Source of the DNA: Acidimicrobiales bacterium
GTDB taxonomy: Bacteria; Actinomycetota; Acidimicrobiia; Acidimicrobiales; Iamiaceae
DNA: 64,000 bases
Assembly (NCBI GenBank): GCA_035630295.1
Contig: DASQKY010000023.1
Coordinates: 1-64,000 of the forward strand
Direction: 5' to 3'
Part shown: positions 35,820 to 45,962 of the stretch, piece by piece
How the letters are laid out: each line of letters begins with the position of its first letter
Position numbering within the stretch: position 1 is the stretch's first letter
Translations under genes and position numbers: made by a program
The notes under the pieces: generated by a model
What the model was told of the DNA's origin: nothing
The model's database searches: none
The model's input: only the letters and a program-made list of their open reading frames with translations

Positions 35820-37076
35820 ATGCCCTGGCCCCCCGTCGACGACACCGAGCTCTCGTCCATCGTCCAGGCCGAGGTCGACCGCCAGAACAGCACCCTCCAG
35901 CTCATCGCCTCGGAGAACTTCACGTCCCCGGCCGTGCTGCGGGCCACCGGGTCGGTCCTCACCAACAAGTACAGCGAGGGCTACCCCGGCAAGCGCTACT
36001 ACGGCGGCAACGAGGTCATCGACCGGGCCGAGGAGCTGGCCCGCGACCGGGTCAAGGCCCTGTTCGGCGCCGAGCACGCCAACGTCCAACCCCACTCCGG
36101 GGCCAACGCCAACATGGCCGTCTACCTGGCCATGCTCCAGCCCGGTGACGCGGTGCTGGGCCTCCGGCTGGATCAGGGCGGCCACCTCACCCACGGCTCG
36201 CCGGTGAACGCCAGCGGCATCCTCTACCGCTTCGCCTCCTACGGGGTCACCGCCTCCGACGAGCGCATCGACTTCGACCAGGTGCGGGACCTGGCCAAGC
36301 AGCACCAGCCCAAGATCATCGTGGCCGGGGCCACCGCCTACCCCCGGATCATCGACCCGGTGCCGTTCCGGGAGATCGCGGAGGAGGTCGGGGCCCTGTT
36401 CATGTTCGACGCCGCCCACGTGGCCGGGCTCATCGCCGGCGGGGTCCACCCCAACCCGGTGCCCCACGCCGACATCGTCACCTTCACCACCCACAAGACC
36501 CTGCGGGGCCCCCGGGGCGGCTGCATCCTGAGCCGGGCCGAGCACGCCGCGGCCATCGACAAGGCCGTGTTCCCGGGCTCGCAGGGCGGGCCCCTGGACC
36601 ACGTCATCGCGGCCAAGGCGGTGGCCTTCGCCGAGGCCGCGCACCCCTCGTTCTCCGACTACGCGGCGGCGGTGGTGGCCAACGCCACCGCCCTGGCCCA
36701 GCGCCTGGCCGGCCACGGCCTGCGCCTGGTCTCCGGGGGCACCGACAACCACCTCATGCTGGTGGACCTGCGCAGCCTCGACCCCGAGCTGTCGGGCAAG
36801 AAGGCCCGCCTGGCCCTCGACCGGGCCGGCATCTCCCTCAACGAGAACACGGTGCCGGACGACCCCCGGCCCCCGTACATCACCAGCGGGCTGCGCATCG
36901 GCACGCCGGCGGTGACCACCCAGGGCATGGGCCCCGAGGAGATGGCCACCGTCGGCGACCTCATCCACCGGGTGCTGGTGGGCCGGGACGACGAGGCGGA
37001 GCTGGCCGCGGCGAGGGCCGAGGTCCAGGCCCTGTGCTCCCGGTTCGCGCCCTACCCCGACCTGGCCGCGGGCTGA
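35820..37076 (+). CDS. glyA: serine hydroxymethyltransferase
   Basis: PLP enzyme that makes glycine and 5,10-methylene-tetrahydrofolate from serine. The signatures [27 protein letters not shown] and the PLP-lysine segment [14 protein letters not shown] are all present, with the [14 protein letters not shown] folate-side segment. At 418 residues it is full length. The ATG at 35820 follows a GAGGAG ribosome binding site (35808-35813). The first residue block [15 protein letters not shown] is the expected N-terminal arm. It reads in the same direction as rpiB and wecA. Confidence 0.97.
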   Translation: MPWPPVDDTELSSIVQAEVDRQNSTLQLIASENFTSPAVLRATGSVLTNKYSEGYPGKRYYGGNEVIDRAEELARDRVKALFGAEHANVQPHSGANANMAVYLAMLQPGDAVLGLRLDQGGHLTHGSPVNASGILYRFASYGVTASDERIDFDQVRDLAKQHQPKIIVAGATAYPRIIDPVPFREIAEEVGALFMFDAAHVAGLIAGGVHPNPVPHADIVTFTTHKTLRGPRGGCILSRAEHAAAIDKAVFPGSQGGPLDHVIAAKAVAFAEAAHPSFSDYAAAVVANATALAQRLAGHGLRLVSGGTDNHLMLVDLRSLDPELSGKKARLALDRAGISLNENTVPDDPRPPYITSGLRIGTPAVTTQGMGPEEMATVGDLIHRVLVGRDDEAELAAARAEVQALCSRFAPYPDLAAG

Positions 37077-37135
37077 CCCCCGCCCCGACCCGGAGCGGGT
37101 GGCGCCGGCGTCCCCGACCCCGGGCCGGGCCGCTG

Positions 37136-37141
37136 TAGCGT
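37136..37141 (+). promoter_or_regulatory. -10-like TAGCGT upstream of the wecA leader ORF
   Basis: TAGCGT ends 8 bases before the ATG at 37150. The following CGCGGGC is shared with the rhomboid promoter at 4617-4605 on the other strand. Confidence 0.4.
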
Positions 37142-37149
37142 CGCGGGCG

Positions 37150-37185
37150 ATGCCGGCCGCCGCTCTCTCCGTGCGCCGCCCGTGA
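37150..37185 (+). CDS. predicted 11-codon leader peptide overlapping wecA
   Basis: ATG followed by ten sense codons (peptide MPAAALSVRRP) and TGA. The TGA at 37183-37185 overlaps the GTG start of wecA at 37182 (GTGA), the same coupling used by many genes here. The ATG lies 8 bases after TAGCGT, so the predicted transcript begins at or next to it. Translation of this leader would deliver ribosomes to the wecA start, which has no ribosome binding site of its own. There is no conservation evidence; it could be a chance ORF. Confidence 0.45.
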   Translation: MPAAALSVRRP

Positions 37186-38300
37186 GGCCGTCCGCCCTCG
37201 ACTACGGGATCGTGTTCGCGGCCGCGTTCGGCATCACCCTCGTCCTCACCCCGCTGGCCGGCGCCTTGGCCCACCGCATCGGCGCCCTGGCCTACCCGGA
37301 CGAGCGGCGGGACCACCCCCGCCCCACCCCCTACCTGGGCGGGGTGGCCATGTTCCTGGGCCTGGCCGGGGCGCTGGCCGTGGCCTGGCAGCGGGACGCC
37401 TTCCGCGAGGTGTTCGACGGCTCGTCCGCCCTGGTCGGCGTCCTCGTCGGCGCGGCCATCGCCTGCGTGGTGGGCACCTGGGACGACGTGCGCGACGTCT
37501 CGCCACCGGCCAAGACGGCCGGCCTGGTGCTCTCCGGCTCGGCCCTCTACTGGATGGGCGCCTCCATGATCCTGTTCCGGGTGCCGTACCTGGACCTGAT
37601 CGTGCTCTCCCCCGACCTGGCCCCCCTGGTCACCGTGGTCTGGGTCATGGGCATGGCCAACGCCACCAACTTCATCGACGGCCTCGACGGGCTGGCGGCC
37701 GGCATCGTGGCCATCGCCAGCGGGGCCATGTTCCTGTATTCCCACCGGCTGGTCGACCCGGCCGTCGACGTGCTGGGAGCCGACAACCCGGCGCCGCTGC
37801 TGACCATCATCGTGGTCGGCATCTGCGTCGGCTTCCTGCCCTTCAACTTCAACCCGGCCCGCATCTTCATGGGCGACGGCGGGGCGCTCATGCTCGGCGT
37901 GCTGACCGCGGCGTCGACCATCCTGGTCGGCGGCCAGACCGACCAGCCCTTCAGCGGGCAGGCCTACTTCTTCTACCTGCCCCTGGTCGTGCCCCTGGTG
38001 GTTATGGGCGTGCCCATCATCGACACCGCCTGGGCCATCGTGCGCCGGGCCAGCAAGGGCGTCAGCCCCGACACCGCCGACAAGAACCACCTGCACCACC
38101 GGCTCATGCGCCTGGGCCACGGGCAGCGCCGGGCGGTGCTGATCCTGTGGATGTGGACGGCCCTGCTGTCGGCCTTCGTCCTCTACCCCGTCTACAACGC
38201 CGGCCGGGGCGACGCCATGGTCCCCATCGGGGTGGCCGCCGCCGGCCTGGTGCTCTTCACCTACTTCCACCCCGGCGCCCGCCGCACCCGCGAGGGCTGA
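37182..38300 (+). CDS. wecA: WecA/TagO-like undecaprenyl-phosphate sugar-phosphate transferase
   Basis: Polytopic membrane enzyme that transfers a sugar 1-phosphate (GlcNAc-1-P in mycobacterial relatives) to a polyprenyl phosphate, starting arabinogalactan or other wall polymers. 372 residues with about eleven helices. The catalytic motifs of the MraY/WecA family are intact: DDVRD with SPPAKTAG, NATNFIDGLDGLA, FNFNPARIFMGDGG and the DKNHLHHRLMRLG loop typical of WecA rather than MraY. GTG start in a GTGA overlap with a short leader ORF. In other actinobacteria this gene sits beside atpI; here its block appears inverted. Confidence 0.92.
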   Translation: MRPSALDYGIVFAAAFGITLVLTPLAGALAHRIGALAYPDERRDHPRPTPYLGGVAMFLGLAGALAVAWQRDAFREVFDGSSALVGVLVGAAIACVVGTWDDVRDVSPPAKTAGLVLSGSALYWMGASMILFRVPYLDLIVLSPDLAPLVTVVWVMGMANATNFIDGLDGLAAGIVAIASGAMFLYSHRLVDPAVDVLGADNPAPLLTIIVVGICVGFLPFNFNPARIFMGDGGALMLGVLTAASTILVGGQTDQPFSGQAYFFYLPLVVPLVVMGVPIIDTAWAIVRRASKGVSPDTADKNHLHHRLMRLGHGQRRAVLILWMWTALLSAFVLYPVYNAGRGDAMVPIGVAAAGLVLFTYFHPGARRTREG

Positions 38301-38316
38301 CCCGGCCGCTGCCGGG
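38301..38316. terminator. short GC hairpin in the wecA convergent gap
   Basis: CCCGGC (38301-38306) and GCCGGG (38311-38316) form a 6-bp stem with a CGCT loop, starting at the base after the wecA stop in a 26-base gap. No U tract, so any termination would be of the actinobacterial L-shaped kind. Confidence 0.35.
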
Positions 38317-38326
38317 CCGGGGCCGT

Positions 38327-38503
38327 TCAGCTCACGAGCTCGTCCTGGCCCTCGGTGGCCACGGACAGGACCACGGCCCCGAAGACGATCAGCGACGTGG
38401 CGATGGTGTGGATCAGGTCGTCACCGGTGACGTCGAGGGTGCCGATCACGATCAGGATCGCCCCCGCCACCATGAACGCCACCCCCAGCCGGGTGCCGCT
38501 CAC
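38327..38503 (-). CDS. small two-helix membrane protein, unknown
   Basis: A 58-residue protein with two hydrophobic segments (about 6-22, LGVAFMVAGAILIVIGT, and 30-47, IHTIATSLIVFGAVVLSV) joined by a short acidic loop. The GTG start overlaps the stop of the tiny upstream ORF (GTGA). No family recognised. It lies at the end of the prfA-prmC-tsaC gene run and converges on wecA. Confidence 0.55.
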   Translation of the reverse strand: MSGTRLGVAFMVAGAILIVIGTLDVTGDDLIHTIATSLIVFGAVVLSVATEGQDELVS

Positions 38504-38610
38504 GCCGGAGCCCTCCCCGGGGGCACGGGGCGGGCGACGGCAGCGGAGGAGGGCACGGGCCCACCCAACCACGCCAGCCCCCCGGCCACAAGCACCGCCG
38601 TCACGGCCAC
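38500..38610 (-). CDS. tiny single-span membrane peptide between tsaC and the two-helix protein
   Basis: A 36-residue ORF with one hydrophobic stretch (VAVTAVLVAGGLAWLGG) and a Pro/Arg tail. It begins at GTG 38610, or possibly at a CTG (38628) that overlaps the tsaC stop. It ends in a GTGA overlap with the next gene. The chain of overlaps from tsaC onward is the only evidence that it is translated; it may instead be a translational bridge. Confidence 0.3.
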   Translation of the reverse strand: MAVTAVLVAGGLAWLGGPVPSSAAVARPVPPGRAPA

Positions 38611-38624
38611 CGCGGGACCAGGGG

Positions 38625-39242
38625 TCAGGACGAGGCGAGGGCGCGGATGCGGGCGGCGGGGATCGGGCCCTCCCGCAGGACGTCGAGGCCGGGGGTGGTG
38701 GCGTCGACCACGGTGGAGGCGGCGCCGGCCAGGGTCCCCCCGTCGGCCACCACGGCCACGGGACCGGTGAGGGCGGCCGCGGCCGCCGCCGCGGTGGCCG
38801 GCGTGGGCTGGCCGTGGCGGTTGGCGCTGGTGGTGGCGATGGGGCCCACCCGGGCGGCCAGGGCCCGGACCAGCCGGTGGTCGGGACAGCGGACGCCGAT
38901 GGTGGCGTTGTCGCCCCCCAGCGCCCAGGCCCGGACGGCCTCGGCCCGGGGCAGCACCAGGGTCAGCGGGCCCGGCCACAGGGCCCGGGCCAGGCGATCG
39001 GCCGGCGGCGGCAGCGGCCCGGCCACCGCCGCGGCCTGCGCGAAATCGGCCACCAGCACGGCCAGGGGAGCACCGGGTCGGCGGTCCTTCAGGGCGAACA
39101 GGCGGTCCGTCGCCCCGGGCACGGTGGGCAGGGCGGCCACCCCGTACACCGTGTCGGTGGGCAGGACCACCGGCTCCCCGGCCCGCAGCGCCCCCTCCAA
39201 CCGGTCCAGCAGCTCGGTGTCGACCCCCTCGCTTCCGATCAT
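38625..39242 (-). CDS. tsaC: L-threonylcarbamoyladenylate synthase (TsaC/YrdC/Sua5 family)
   Basis: Makes threonylcarbamoyl-AMP from threonine, bicarbonate and ATP for the t6A37 modification of ANN-decoding tRNAs. Key motifs are VVLPTDTVYGVAA (25-37), the ALKDRRPGAPLAVLV segment (KxRP) and ATTSANRHGQPTP in the second half. 205 residues, the short single-domain TsaC form without the Sua5 extension. The ATG lies 69 bases after the prmC stop. The prfA-prmC-tsaC order is conserved in actinobacteria. Confidence 0.94.
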   Translation of the reverse strand: MIGSEGVDTELLDRLEGALRAGEPVVLPTDTVYGVAALPTVPGATDRLFALKDRRPGAPLAVLVADFAQAAAVAGPLPPPADRLARALWPGPLTLVLPRAEAVRAWALGGDNATIGVRCPDHRLVRALAARVGPIATTSANRHGQPTPATAAAAAAALTGPVAVVADGGTLAGAASTVVDATTPGLDVLREGPIPAARIRALASS

Positions 39243-39311
39243 CGGGCCGGCCTCATCAGCCGGAGACTGCCGCCTCGAGCAGCCGAGGGCCGCTGGCGGG
39301 GCGATCCCCGA

Positions 39312-40348
39312 TCAGTCATCGCGGGTGTCGGCCTCGGGCCGGCCGGGCCAGCGGGCCACCAGGGCCCGGTCCCGGCCCAGCAGGTCGGGGCGGACCTCGA
39401 CGGTGGTGAAGCCGGACCCCTCGGCCAGGGCCCGGGCCCGCTCCCCCTGCGCCTCGCCGATCTCCACCACCAGCGCCCCACCGGGCACCAGCCAGCGGCC
39501 GGCGCCGGCCACGATCCCCTCCACCGCCTCCAGGCCCGTCGGGCCCGGGACCAGGGCCTCGGTGGGCTCCCAGTCGGCCACCTCGGGGGGCAGGGGATCA
39601 TCGGCAGGGACGTAGGGCGGGTTGGAGGCCACCACCGTGACCCGGCCCACCAGCTCCTCGGGCAGCGGCTCGAACCACGACCCGTGGTGGACGGTGACAC
39701 CGGAGCCGCCGACACCGAGGCCGGCCAGGTTGGCCCGGGTCACCTCCACCGCCCCCTCGGAGGCGTCGACGGCGTGGACCACGGCGTCGCGGCGCTCGGC
39801 GGCGACGGCCAGGGCGATGGCGCCCGTGCCGCACCCCAGGTCGACGACCACCGGGGCCGGGGCCACCGTGCCCGCCGCCTCGGCCTCGGCCGCCACCCGG
39901 TCCACCGCCTCCAGCACGTGGTCGACCAGGCCCTCGGTCTCGGGCCGGGGGATCAGCACCCTCGTGTCGACCATCAGGTCCAGCGACCGGAAGCCCCACC
40001 GGCCCAGCACGTACTGCAGCGGCTCGCCCTCCCGCCGGCGGGCCACCATGCGGTCGAGAGCGGCCACGCCGCCCACCGTGGCCGGGTCGTCCAGGTGGAG
40101 GTGGAGGGCCGGGCCGTCCCAGCCGGAGGCCTCCTCCACGATGCGGCGGGCCTCGACCTCGGCGCTGATGATCCCGGCGTCGACCAGGGCCCCGGCCGCC
40201 TCCCCCATGAGCGCCCGCCACGACACCGTCCCGTCGCCCTGCCCGATGTCGAGCAGCGGAGCGGGACCGGTCGCCGCCGCGTCGGCCGCTCGGTCCGGGG
40301 TCGGTCCGTCCGGAGCGGCCTCGGGGGGCGGGCCGGCGGGGGTGGTGG

Positions 40349-40352
<4 letters not shown>
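39312..40352 (-). CDS. prmC: peptide chain release factor N5-glutamine methyltransferase
   Basis: Methylates the glutamine of the GGQ motif in release factors. The SAM site VVVDLGCGTGAIALAVA and the catalytic NPPY (SNPPYVPADD) are intact, with the PRPETEGLVDHVL segment of the family. 346 residues, longer than the usual 280 because of an N-terminal Pro/Ala/Thr-rich extension of about 45 residues; an internal start is possible, but the GTG at 40352 overlaps the prfA stop (GTGA). Coupling to prfA, its substrate, supports the assignment. Confidence 0.95.
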
Positions 40353-41416
<1,064 letters not shown>

Positions 41417-41423
41417 CGGGGCC

Positions 41424-41429
41424 ACGGTA
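41424..41429 (-). promoter_or_regulatory. -10-like TACCGT for prfA-prmC
   Basis: TACCGT ends 7 bases before the ATG at 41416. It indicates that prfA-prmC has its own promoter, separate from rho and rpmE. Confidence 0.45.
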
Positions 41430-41562
41430 GCGGTCGCCCCCGGCCGCCCCCCTGGTCGATCCGCGGGCCGGTCGGGGCCCGCTCGACCCCTGGGCCGAGC
41501 CGCCCTCGACCCCACCCGGACGGCCCGGCTGGCCGCCGGCCTCCCCATCGAGGGTGAGCGGC

Positions 41563-42039
41563 CTACGCCTTGGGGGCCGGGCCGCCGGTGGGACCGTCCG
41601 GGTCGTCGGCCAGGCCCAGCTCGTCGCGGATGGCAGCCAGGCGCTCGGCCCCGGCCCGGCGCTGGGCCTCCACGTCGAAGGCCTCCTCGGACGACCCGCC
41701 GCCCTCCGGGGCGGGCTCGGACCCCGGCCCCGAGGCCCGCGCCGGCGACCCCGGCCGGGAGGCCGACGCACCGGAGCCACCCGGGGCCGCAGCTCCGGCC
41801 CCACCGGCGGGTCCGGCCGGCGACCCGGGACCGGTCCCGGACTGGCGGGCCCGGTCCGCGATGCGGGCCCGGGCCTCGTCGAAGGTGGGGGCGTCACCGG
41901 AGCTGGACAGCCACGGCTTGCCCTCGGCCCGGGCCTCCAGCTCCGCCTCCCGCCGGTCGAGCTCCCGCTCGCTCTCGCGCACGGTGGAGTCCAGCTTGGC
42001 CTTGGCGTAGCGCAGCCACCGCTGCCACTGGGCCGCCAT
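41563..42039 (-). CDS. hypothetical protein with helical N-terminus and disordered middle
   Basis: A 158-residue soluble protein. Residues 1-65 are helical and charged ([33 protein letters not shown]), with a conserved-looking [20 protein letters not shown]. Residues 66-115 are Gly/Pro/Ser-rich and disordered; a short Arg/Glu helix closes the protein. No family recognised. The ATG at 42039 lies 54 bases downstream of the DUF3817 gene stop and may be in its transcript. Confidence 0.55.
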   Translation of the reverse strand: MAAQWQRWLRYAKAKLDSTVRESERELDRREAELEARAEGKPWLSSSGDAPTFDEARARIADRARQSGTGPGSPAGPAGGAGAAAPGGSGASASRPGSPARASGPGSEPAPEGGGSSEEAFDVEAQRRAGAERLAAIRDELGLADDPDGPTGGPAPKA

Positions 42040-42093
42040 CAGCGGGCCTCGTCGTCGCGCCGGGGGGTCACCCCCGCATCCTCGCGGACCGGC

Positions 42094-42432
42094 TCACGCC
42101 CCGCCGGGGCGGGCCGGCACGGTGAGCATCTTCCGCTCCACGTAGAAGCCACCGCCGGGCACGGCGGAGAGGAGGAGGGCCAGCAGCATCTGGCCGATGG
42201 TCCAGCCCTGCTCGTCGCGGCCCATCAGCACCAGGCCGGCGTAGGCCAGGACGATGACACCGTGGATGGGGCCCACGATGGGCACACCCCCCTCGCCCCC
42301 GGCGTCGAGGGCGTACTTGGCCACCATGGCCAGCAGCAGCACGGCGTAGGAGACCCCCTCGGCCAGGGCGGCGATGCGCAACGGGCGGGCCACCGAGGGG
42401 CCGGCGACGGACGGGGTCGAGGTGTCGGACAC
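42094..42432 (-). CDS. DUF3817 integral membrane protein
   Basis: A 112-residue protein with three hydrophobic helices and the DUF3817 pattern: RIAALAEGVSYAVLLLAMVAKYAL, then a VGPIHGVIVLAYAGLVL segment, and an ending FYVERKM. The family is common in actinobacteria and uncharacterised; it is often near transporters or respiratory genes. The GTG start is supported by CAGCCT ending 6 bases upstream. Confidence 0.85.
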   Translation of the reverse strand: MSDTSTPSVAGPSVARPLRIAALAEGVSYAVLLLAMVAKYALDAGGEGGVPIVGPIHGVIVLAYAGLVLMGRDEQGWTIGQMLLALLLSAVPGGGFYVERKMLTVPARPGGA

Positions 42433-42486
42433 GCCGCCAGGCTGGCCCGCCCACCCCGCCCGGGGCCAACCGGGGACCTGGGGGCC

Positions 42487-43491
42487 TCAGGCCCAGGGGA
42501 TGCGCCAGTCGCCGTCGATGGGGAAGACCTCGGCCGGGTCGGCCAGGGCGGCGGCCAGGCGGTGGGTGACGGGGAGGGCGTCGCGGGCCGGGACGGCCAG
42601 CACCAGGCGGGCGCCGGGGGCGTGCAGGGCCCGATCGTCGGCCGCCCCGGGCACCAGGTCGAGGTCGACCCCGCTGGAGCACACCACCACCAGCGGCCGG
42701 CCCTCGAGGTCGGTGCCCACCGCGGCGGCCCGGCCCGCCTCCAGCAGGTTGGCCCGACCCCGGGCCGACGGCACCGGGCGCAACGCCATCGCTCCCACCA
42801 GGGCCGGCTCGTCCACCAGCCCGGCCCGCAGCCAGCGCTCGGGCACCAGCTGGTTCAGGGGGTGGGGGGGCGCCCCCGGCCTCCGGTAGCCGGCCACCAC
42901 GTCCACCACCCGGGCCAGGCGCTCGGGGGGGGCGAGGTGCCCGAAGGTCATCTCCCCCACCTCGCGGTCGAAGCGGCCCACGCCCACGCCCAGCTCGGGC
43001 CGCCCGTCGGCGCCGGCGACGATGCGGGCCACCTCCAGGCCCCGCAGCTCCCCCAGGGCCATGCCGTCCTCGTCCACCACCTCCAGGCCCGCCTCCCGCA
43101 GCAGGGCCCGCAGCTCGGGCGCATCGGGGGCGGGGGCCGGTGGGACCAGGGGGACGGGCGTCGCCGCGACCCGATCGGTGCCCACCACCCGCCACACCGA
43201 CGGGGCGGGGGCGAACGCCACCGCCTGGCGGGCCAGCACCCCGGCCACGGCGGGATCGTCCACCACCACGTGCACCTCGGCCACGCCGGACCGGAGGGCC
43301 CAGGCCAGGACCGCCCCCAACCCGCGCCGGGCCTGCTCGCCGGGCAGCACCCACCCCACCGGGCCGTCGACCAGGGCGGCTCCGCCCGGGAACGGGGACG
43401 CCGCACAGGAGGCCGCCACCCGGTCGCGGGTGAGGGCCCGGAGCTTCGCGGCCTGCAGGGAGGCGGCCCGGTCGGGATCGAAGGTGGTCAT
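42487..43491 (-). CDS. conserved-looking protein of unknown function
   Basis: A 334-residue soluble protein that I do not recognise. The first half alternates hydrophobic strands with helices (VHVVVDDPAVAGVLARQAVAF, SVWRVVG), like an alpha/beta domain. The second half has PLVVVCSSGVDLDLVPGAADDR, an acidic DLDL site that could bind metal, and the protein ends FPIDGDWRIPWA. No signal peptide or membrane helix. It lies between rpmE and the DUF3817 gene, where other actinobacteria have rpmE directly followed by prfA, so it is an insertion into the ancestral order. Confidence 0.6.
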   Translation of the reverse strand: MTTFDPDRAASLQAAKLRALTRDRVAASCAASPFPGGAALVDGPVGWVLPGEQARRGLGAVLAWALRSGVAEVHVVVDDPAVAGVLARQAVAFAPAPSVWRVVGTDRVAATPVPLVPPAPAPDAPELRALLREAGLEVVDEDGMALGELRGLEVARIVAGADGRPELGVGVGRFDREVGEMTFGHLAPPERLARVVDVVAGYRRPGAPPHPLNQLVPERWLRAGLVDEPALVGAMALRPVPSARGRANLLEAGRAAAVGTDLEGRPLVVVCSSGVDLDLVPGAADDRALHAPGARLVLAVPARDALPVTHRLAAALADPAEVFPIDGDWRIPWA

Positions 43492-43573
43492 GGGATGGTC
43501 ACCAGCGGACCCGGAGGGTGAGCCAGGTCAGGCCGGGACGGGCCCGGGACCCTGCGGGCCACGCCCGGGTGGC

Positions 43574-43600
43574 GGGCCGTCGGTGGGCCGTCGGTGGGCC
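43574..43600 (+). repeat. tandem 11-base repeat GGGCCGTCGGT
   Basis: Two perfect copies (43574-43584, 43585-43595) and a partial third, in the 211-base gap downstream of rpmE. The rest of that gap holds no gene I can support. Confidence 0.6.
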
Positions 43601-43702
43601 GGCGGCGGGGCGACGTCGAGGCGAGCCGGGACCCCCGACCCTCCAGGAACCCGTCCGGCGCGCCGGACCGGTGCGAGGCGAGCGCAGGACCCGGCCGGGG
43701 CC

Positions 43703-43927
43703 TCAGCCCTCGCTGGCGGCCTTGCCCTTGCGGGCCCCGTAGCGGCGCTCGAAGCGGTCGATGCGGCCACCGGTGTCCACCAGCTTCTGCTTGCCGGTGT
43801 AGAAGGGGTGGCACTCGTTGCAGAGCTCGCTGGTCAGGGCCTGCGCCGTCGAGCGGGTCGTGAACGTGTTGCCACACGAGCACGTGACCTGGGTCTCGGT
43901 GTAGCGAGGGTGGATGTCGGTCTTCAT
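43703..43927 (-). CDS. rpmE: 50S ribosomal protein L31, zinc-binding form
   Basis: 74 residues starting [22 protein letters not shown], with the zinc ligands C16 and C18 and a second pair in [13 protein letters not shown], so this is the zinc-containing (C+) paralogue rather than the zinc-independent stress form. The ATG is preceded by a GGAGA ribosome binding site. It follows rho by 110 bases, the usual actinobacterial order. Confidence 0.97.
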   Translation of the reverse strand: MKTDIHPRYTETQVTCSCGNTFTTRSTAQALTSELCNECHPFYTGKQKLVDTGGRIDRFERRYGARKGKAASEG

Positions 43928-44037
43928 GGCTGTCTCCAGAGGGATGCGCGGTCGTAGTCTCGCCGGGCCCGGGCCGAACTCCAAACGGGCCTCACCGGGG
44001 TCAACGCTTCCGCATTCCCGGTCGGGAGCCGCCCAGG

Positions 44038-45867
44038 TCAGGTCGGGGCCTGGGCCTTGGCCACCTCGGCCAGGAACTCGGTGTTGGTCTTGAAGCTCTT
44101 GAGCCGGTCGAACAGCAGGTGGAGGGCGGCGGCGTCGCTGGCCCCCTCGCTGTCCTTCAGGGCCCCCAGCACCTGGCGGAGCTTGGTCACCTGGGGGACC
44201 TGCCGCCGCTCGAACAGCAGCTCCTCGTGGCGGGTGGAGCTGGCGTCGACGTCGATGGCGGGGAAGATGCGCCGGTTGGCCAGGTGCCGGTCGAGCTTCA
44301 GCTCCATGTTCCCGGTGCCCTTGAACTCCTCGAAGATGTGCTCGTCCATCTTGGACCCGGTCTCGACCAGGGCCGTGGCCAGGATGGTGAGCGAGCCCCC
44401 CTCCTCGGCGTTGCGGGCCGCCCCGAAGAAGCGCTTGGGCGGGTACAGGGCGCCGGCGTCGATGCCGCCCGACATGATCCGCCCGCTCGGCGGCTGGGCC
44501 AGGTTGTAGGCCCGGGCCAGGCGGGTGATGCCGTCCAGGACGATGACCACGTCCTTGCCCGCCTCGACCTGGCGCTTGGCCCGCTCCAGCACCAGCTCGG
44601 CCACCTGGATGTGCTCCTCGCTGGGCCGGTCGAAGGTGGACGCCGCCACCTCGCCCTTGATGAGCCACCGGCGCATGTCGGTGACCTCCTCGGGCCGCTC
44701 GTCGACCAGGAGGACGATGAGCTCCACGTCCGGCGAGTTGGTCTCGACCGAGCGGACCACCTGCTTGACCACCGTGGTCTTGCCGGCCTTGGGGGGCGAC
44801 ACGATGAGGCCCCGCTGGCCCTTCCCGATGGGAGCCAGGAGGTCGATGATGCGGGCCGTCATGTTCCCGGCGTCGTTGGTCTCGAGGGTGAGGCGCTCGT
44901 CGGGGAACAGCGGGGTCAGGTCCTCGAACCGGCGCCGGTCGGGCGAGGTCGCCGGGTCGGCCCCGTTGACGGCGTCGATCTGCAGGAGGGCCGGGTTCTT
45001 CTCGTTGCGGGACGCGGCGCGGCTCTTGCCGGTCACCCGGTCGCCCTTGCGCAGCCCGAACTGGCGGACCTGCTTGACCGAGACGTACACGTCGGCCGAG
45101 GTGGGCAGGTAGCCCTTGACCCGGAGGAAGCCGTAGCCGTCGTCGCGCAGGTCGAGGAGGCCCTCGACCTCCACCGGCTCGCTCTCGGTGGTCTCGGGCT
45201 GCGGCTGGCCGTCCCGGTTGCGCCCCCGGCGCCGGCGCCGGCGGTTGCCGTCGGCCTCCTCGTCGGCCGTCGCCCCCGCCGGGCGCTGGTTGGGATCCTG
45301 GCCGCCCTGGCTCTGGTTCTGGCCGCCCTGGTTCTGGCCCTGGCTGCCCTGGTTCTGGTTCTGGCCGCCCTGGCCCTGGCCGCCCTGGTTCTGGGCCCCC
45401 TGGCCGGGCCGGTCCTGGTCGCCGCCCGAGCTCTGCCCGTTCGGGCCACCGCCGCTCCCCGAACCGCCCTGGGGGGCGCCACCCGCCGGCGAGGCACCGC
45501 CTCGCGGCTGGGCCCGGGCCGGTCCGCCGCCGTCCGAGCCGGAGCCCGGGCGCGTGCTGCCGTCGTCCCCGCCACCGGCGACGGGCGCGGGGTCGTCCTC
45601 GCCGGAGCCCCGGTCCGCCGGGCCCGGCGCGGCGTCGTCGTCCTCGTCGTCCCCGTCGTCGGGCCGGGAGGCCGCGGCCGGCTCGGTGGCATCCGGGGCC
45701 GTGGCCTCGCCGCCCCCCGCCGGCGAGACGCCGGCCAGCTCGAGGATGAGGTCGATCATGGCCGCCTTCTTGGCTCGGGCCGGGGGCTTCTTGCCCAGCG
45801 ACTCGGCGATCTTGCTCAGCTCGTCGCGCTCCTTGCCCTCGAGCAGGGCACGTTCGAAGCCACTCAT
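44038..45867 (-). CDS. rho: transcription termination factor Rho with large disordered Q/N-rich insert
   Basis: Hexameric RNA helicase that ends transcription. Residues 1-48 form the N-terminal helical part ([22 protein letters not shown]); residues 235-310 are the OB-fold RNA-binding domain ([17 protein letters not shown]); the ATPase core has Walker A PPKAGKTT (358-365) and RLARAYN. Between them, residues 50-230 are disordered: acidic, then Gly/Gln/Asn-rich (143-194, units like GGQNQ), then an Arg tract (209-216). Actinobacterial Rho proteins have such inserts, but this strong Q/N bias is notable. 609 residues. ATG with a GAGGTG ribosome binding site. Confidence 0.97.
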   Translation of the reverse strand: MSGFERALLEGKERDELSKIAESLGKKPPARAKKAAMIDLILELAGVSPAGGGEATAPDATEPAAASRPDDGDDEDDDAAPGPADRGSGEDDPAPVAGGGDDGSTRPGSGSDGGGPARAQPRGGASPAGGAPQGGSGSGGGPNGQSSGGDQDRPGQGAQNQGGQGQGGQNQNQGSQGQNQGGQNQSQGGQDPNQRPAGATADEEADGNRRRRRRGRNRDGQPQPETTESEPVEVEGLLDLRDDGYGFLRVKGYLPTSADVYVSVKQVRQFGLRKGDRVTGKSRAASRNEKNPALLQIDAVNGADPATSPDRRRFEDLTPLFPDERLTLETNDAGNMTARIIDLLAPIGKGQRGLIVSPPKAGKTTVVKQVVRSVETNSPDVELIVLLVDERPEEVTDMRRWLIKGEVAASTFDRPSEEHIQVAELVLERAKRQVEAGKDVVIVLDGITRLARAYNLAQPPSGRIMSGGIDAGALYPPKRFFGAARNAEEGGSLTILATALVETGSKMDEHIFEEFKGTGNMELKLDRHLANRRIFPAIDVDASSTRHEELLFERRQVPQVTKLRQVLGALKDSEGASDAAALHLLFDRLKSFKTNTEFLAEVAKAQAPT

Positions 45868-45962
45868 GGCCACCTCGCTTTCGCCGGACCCAGACCCGGG
45901 TCCGTGGGTCCCGGGCCGCGCTGCCCCTGGGGGCGCGGCGCGAACCGCAGGAGAGAAGGGAT

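Noticed and set aside
45286-45441. Repetitive DNA inside rho as a separate repeat element
   Set aside because: The repetition follows from the GGQNQ-like protein sequence in frame; it is coding, not an independent repeat.
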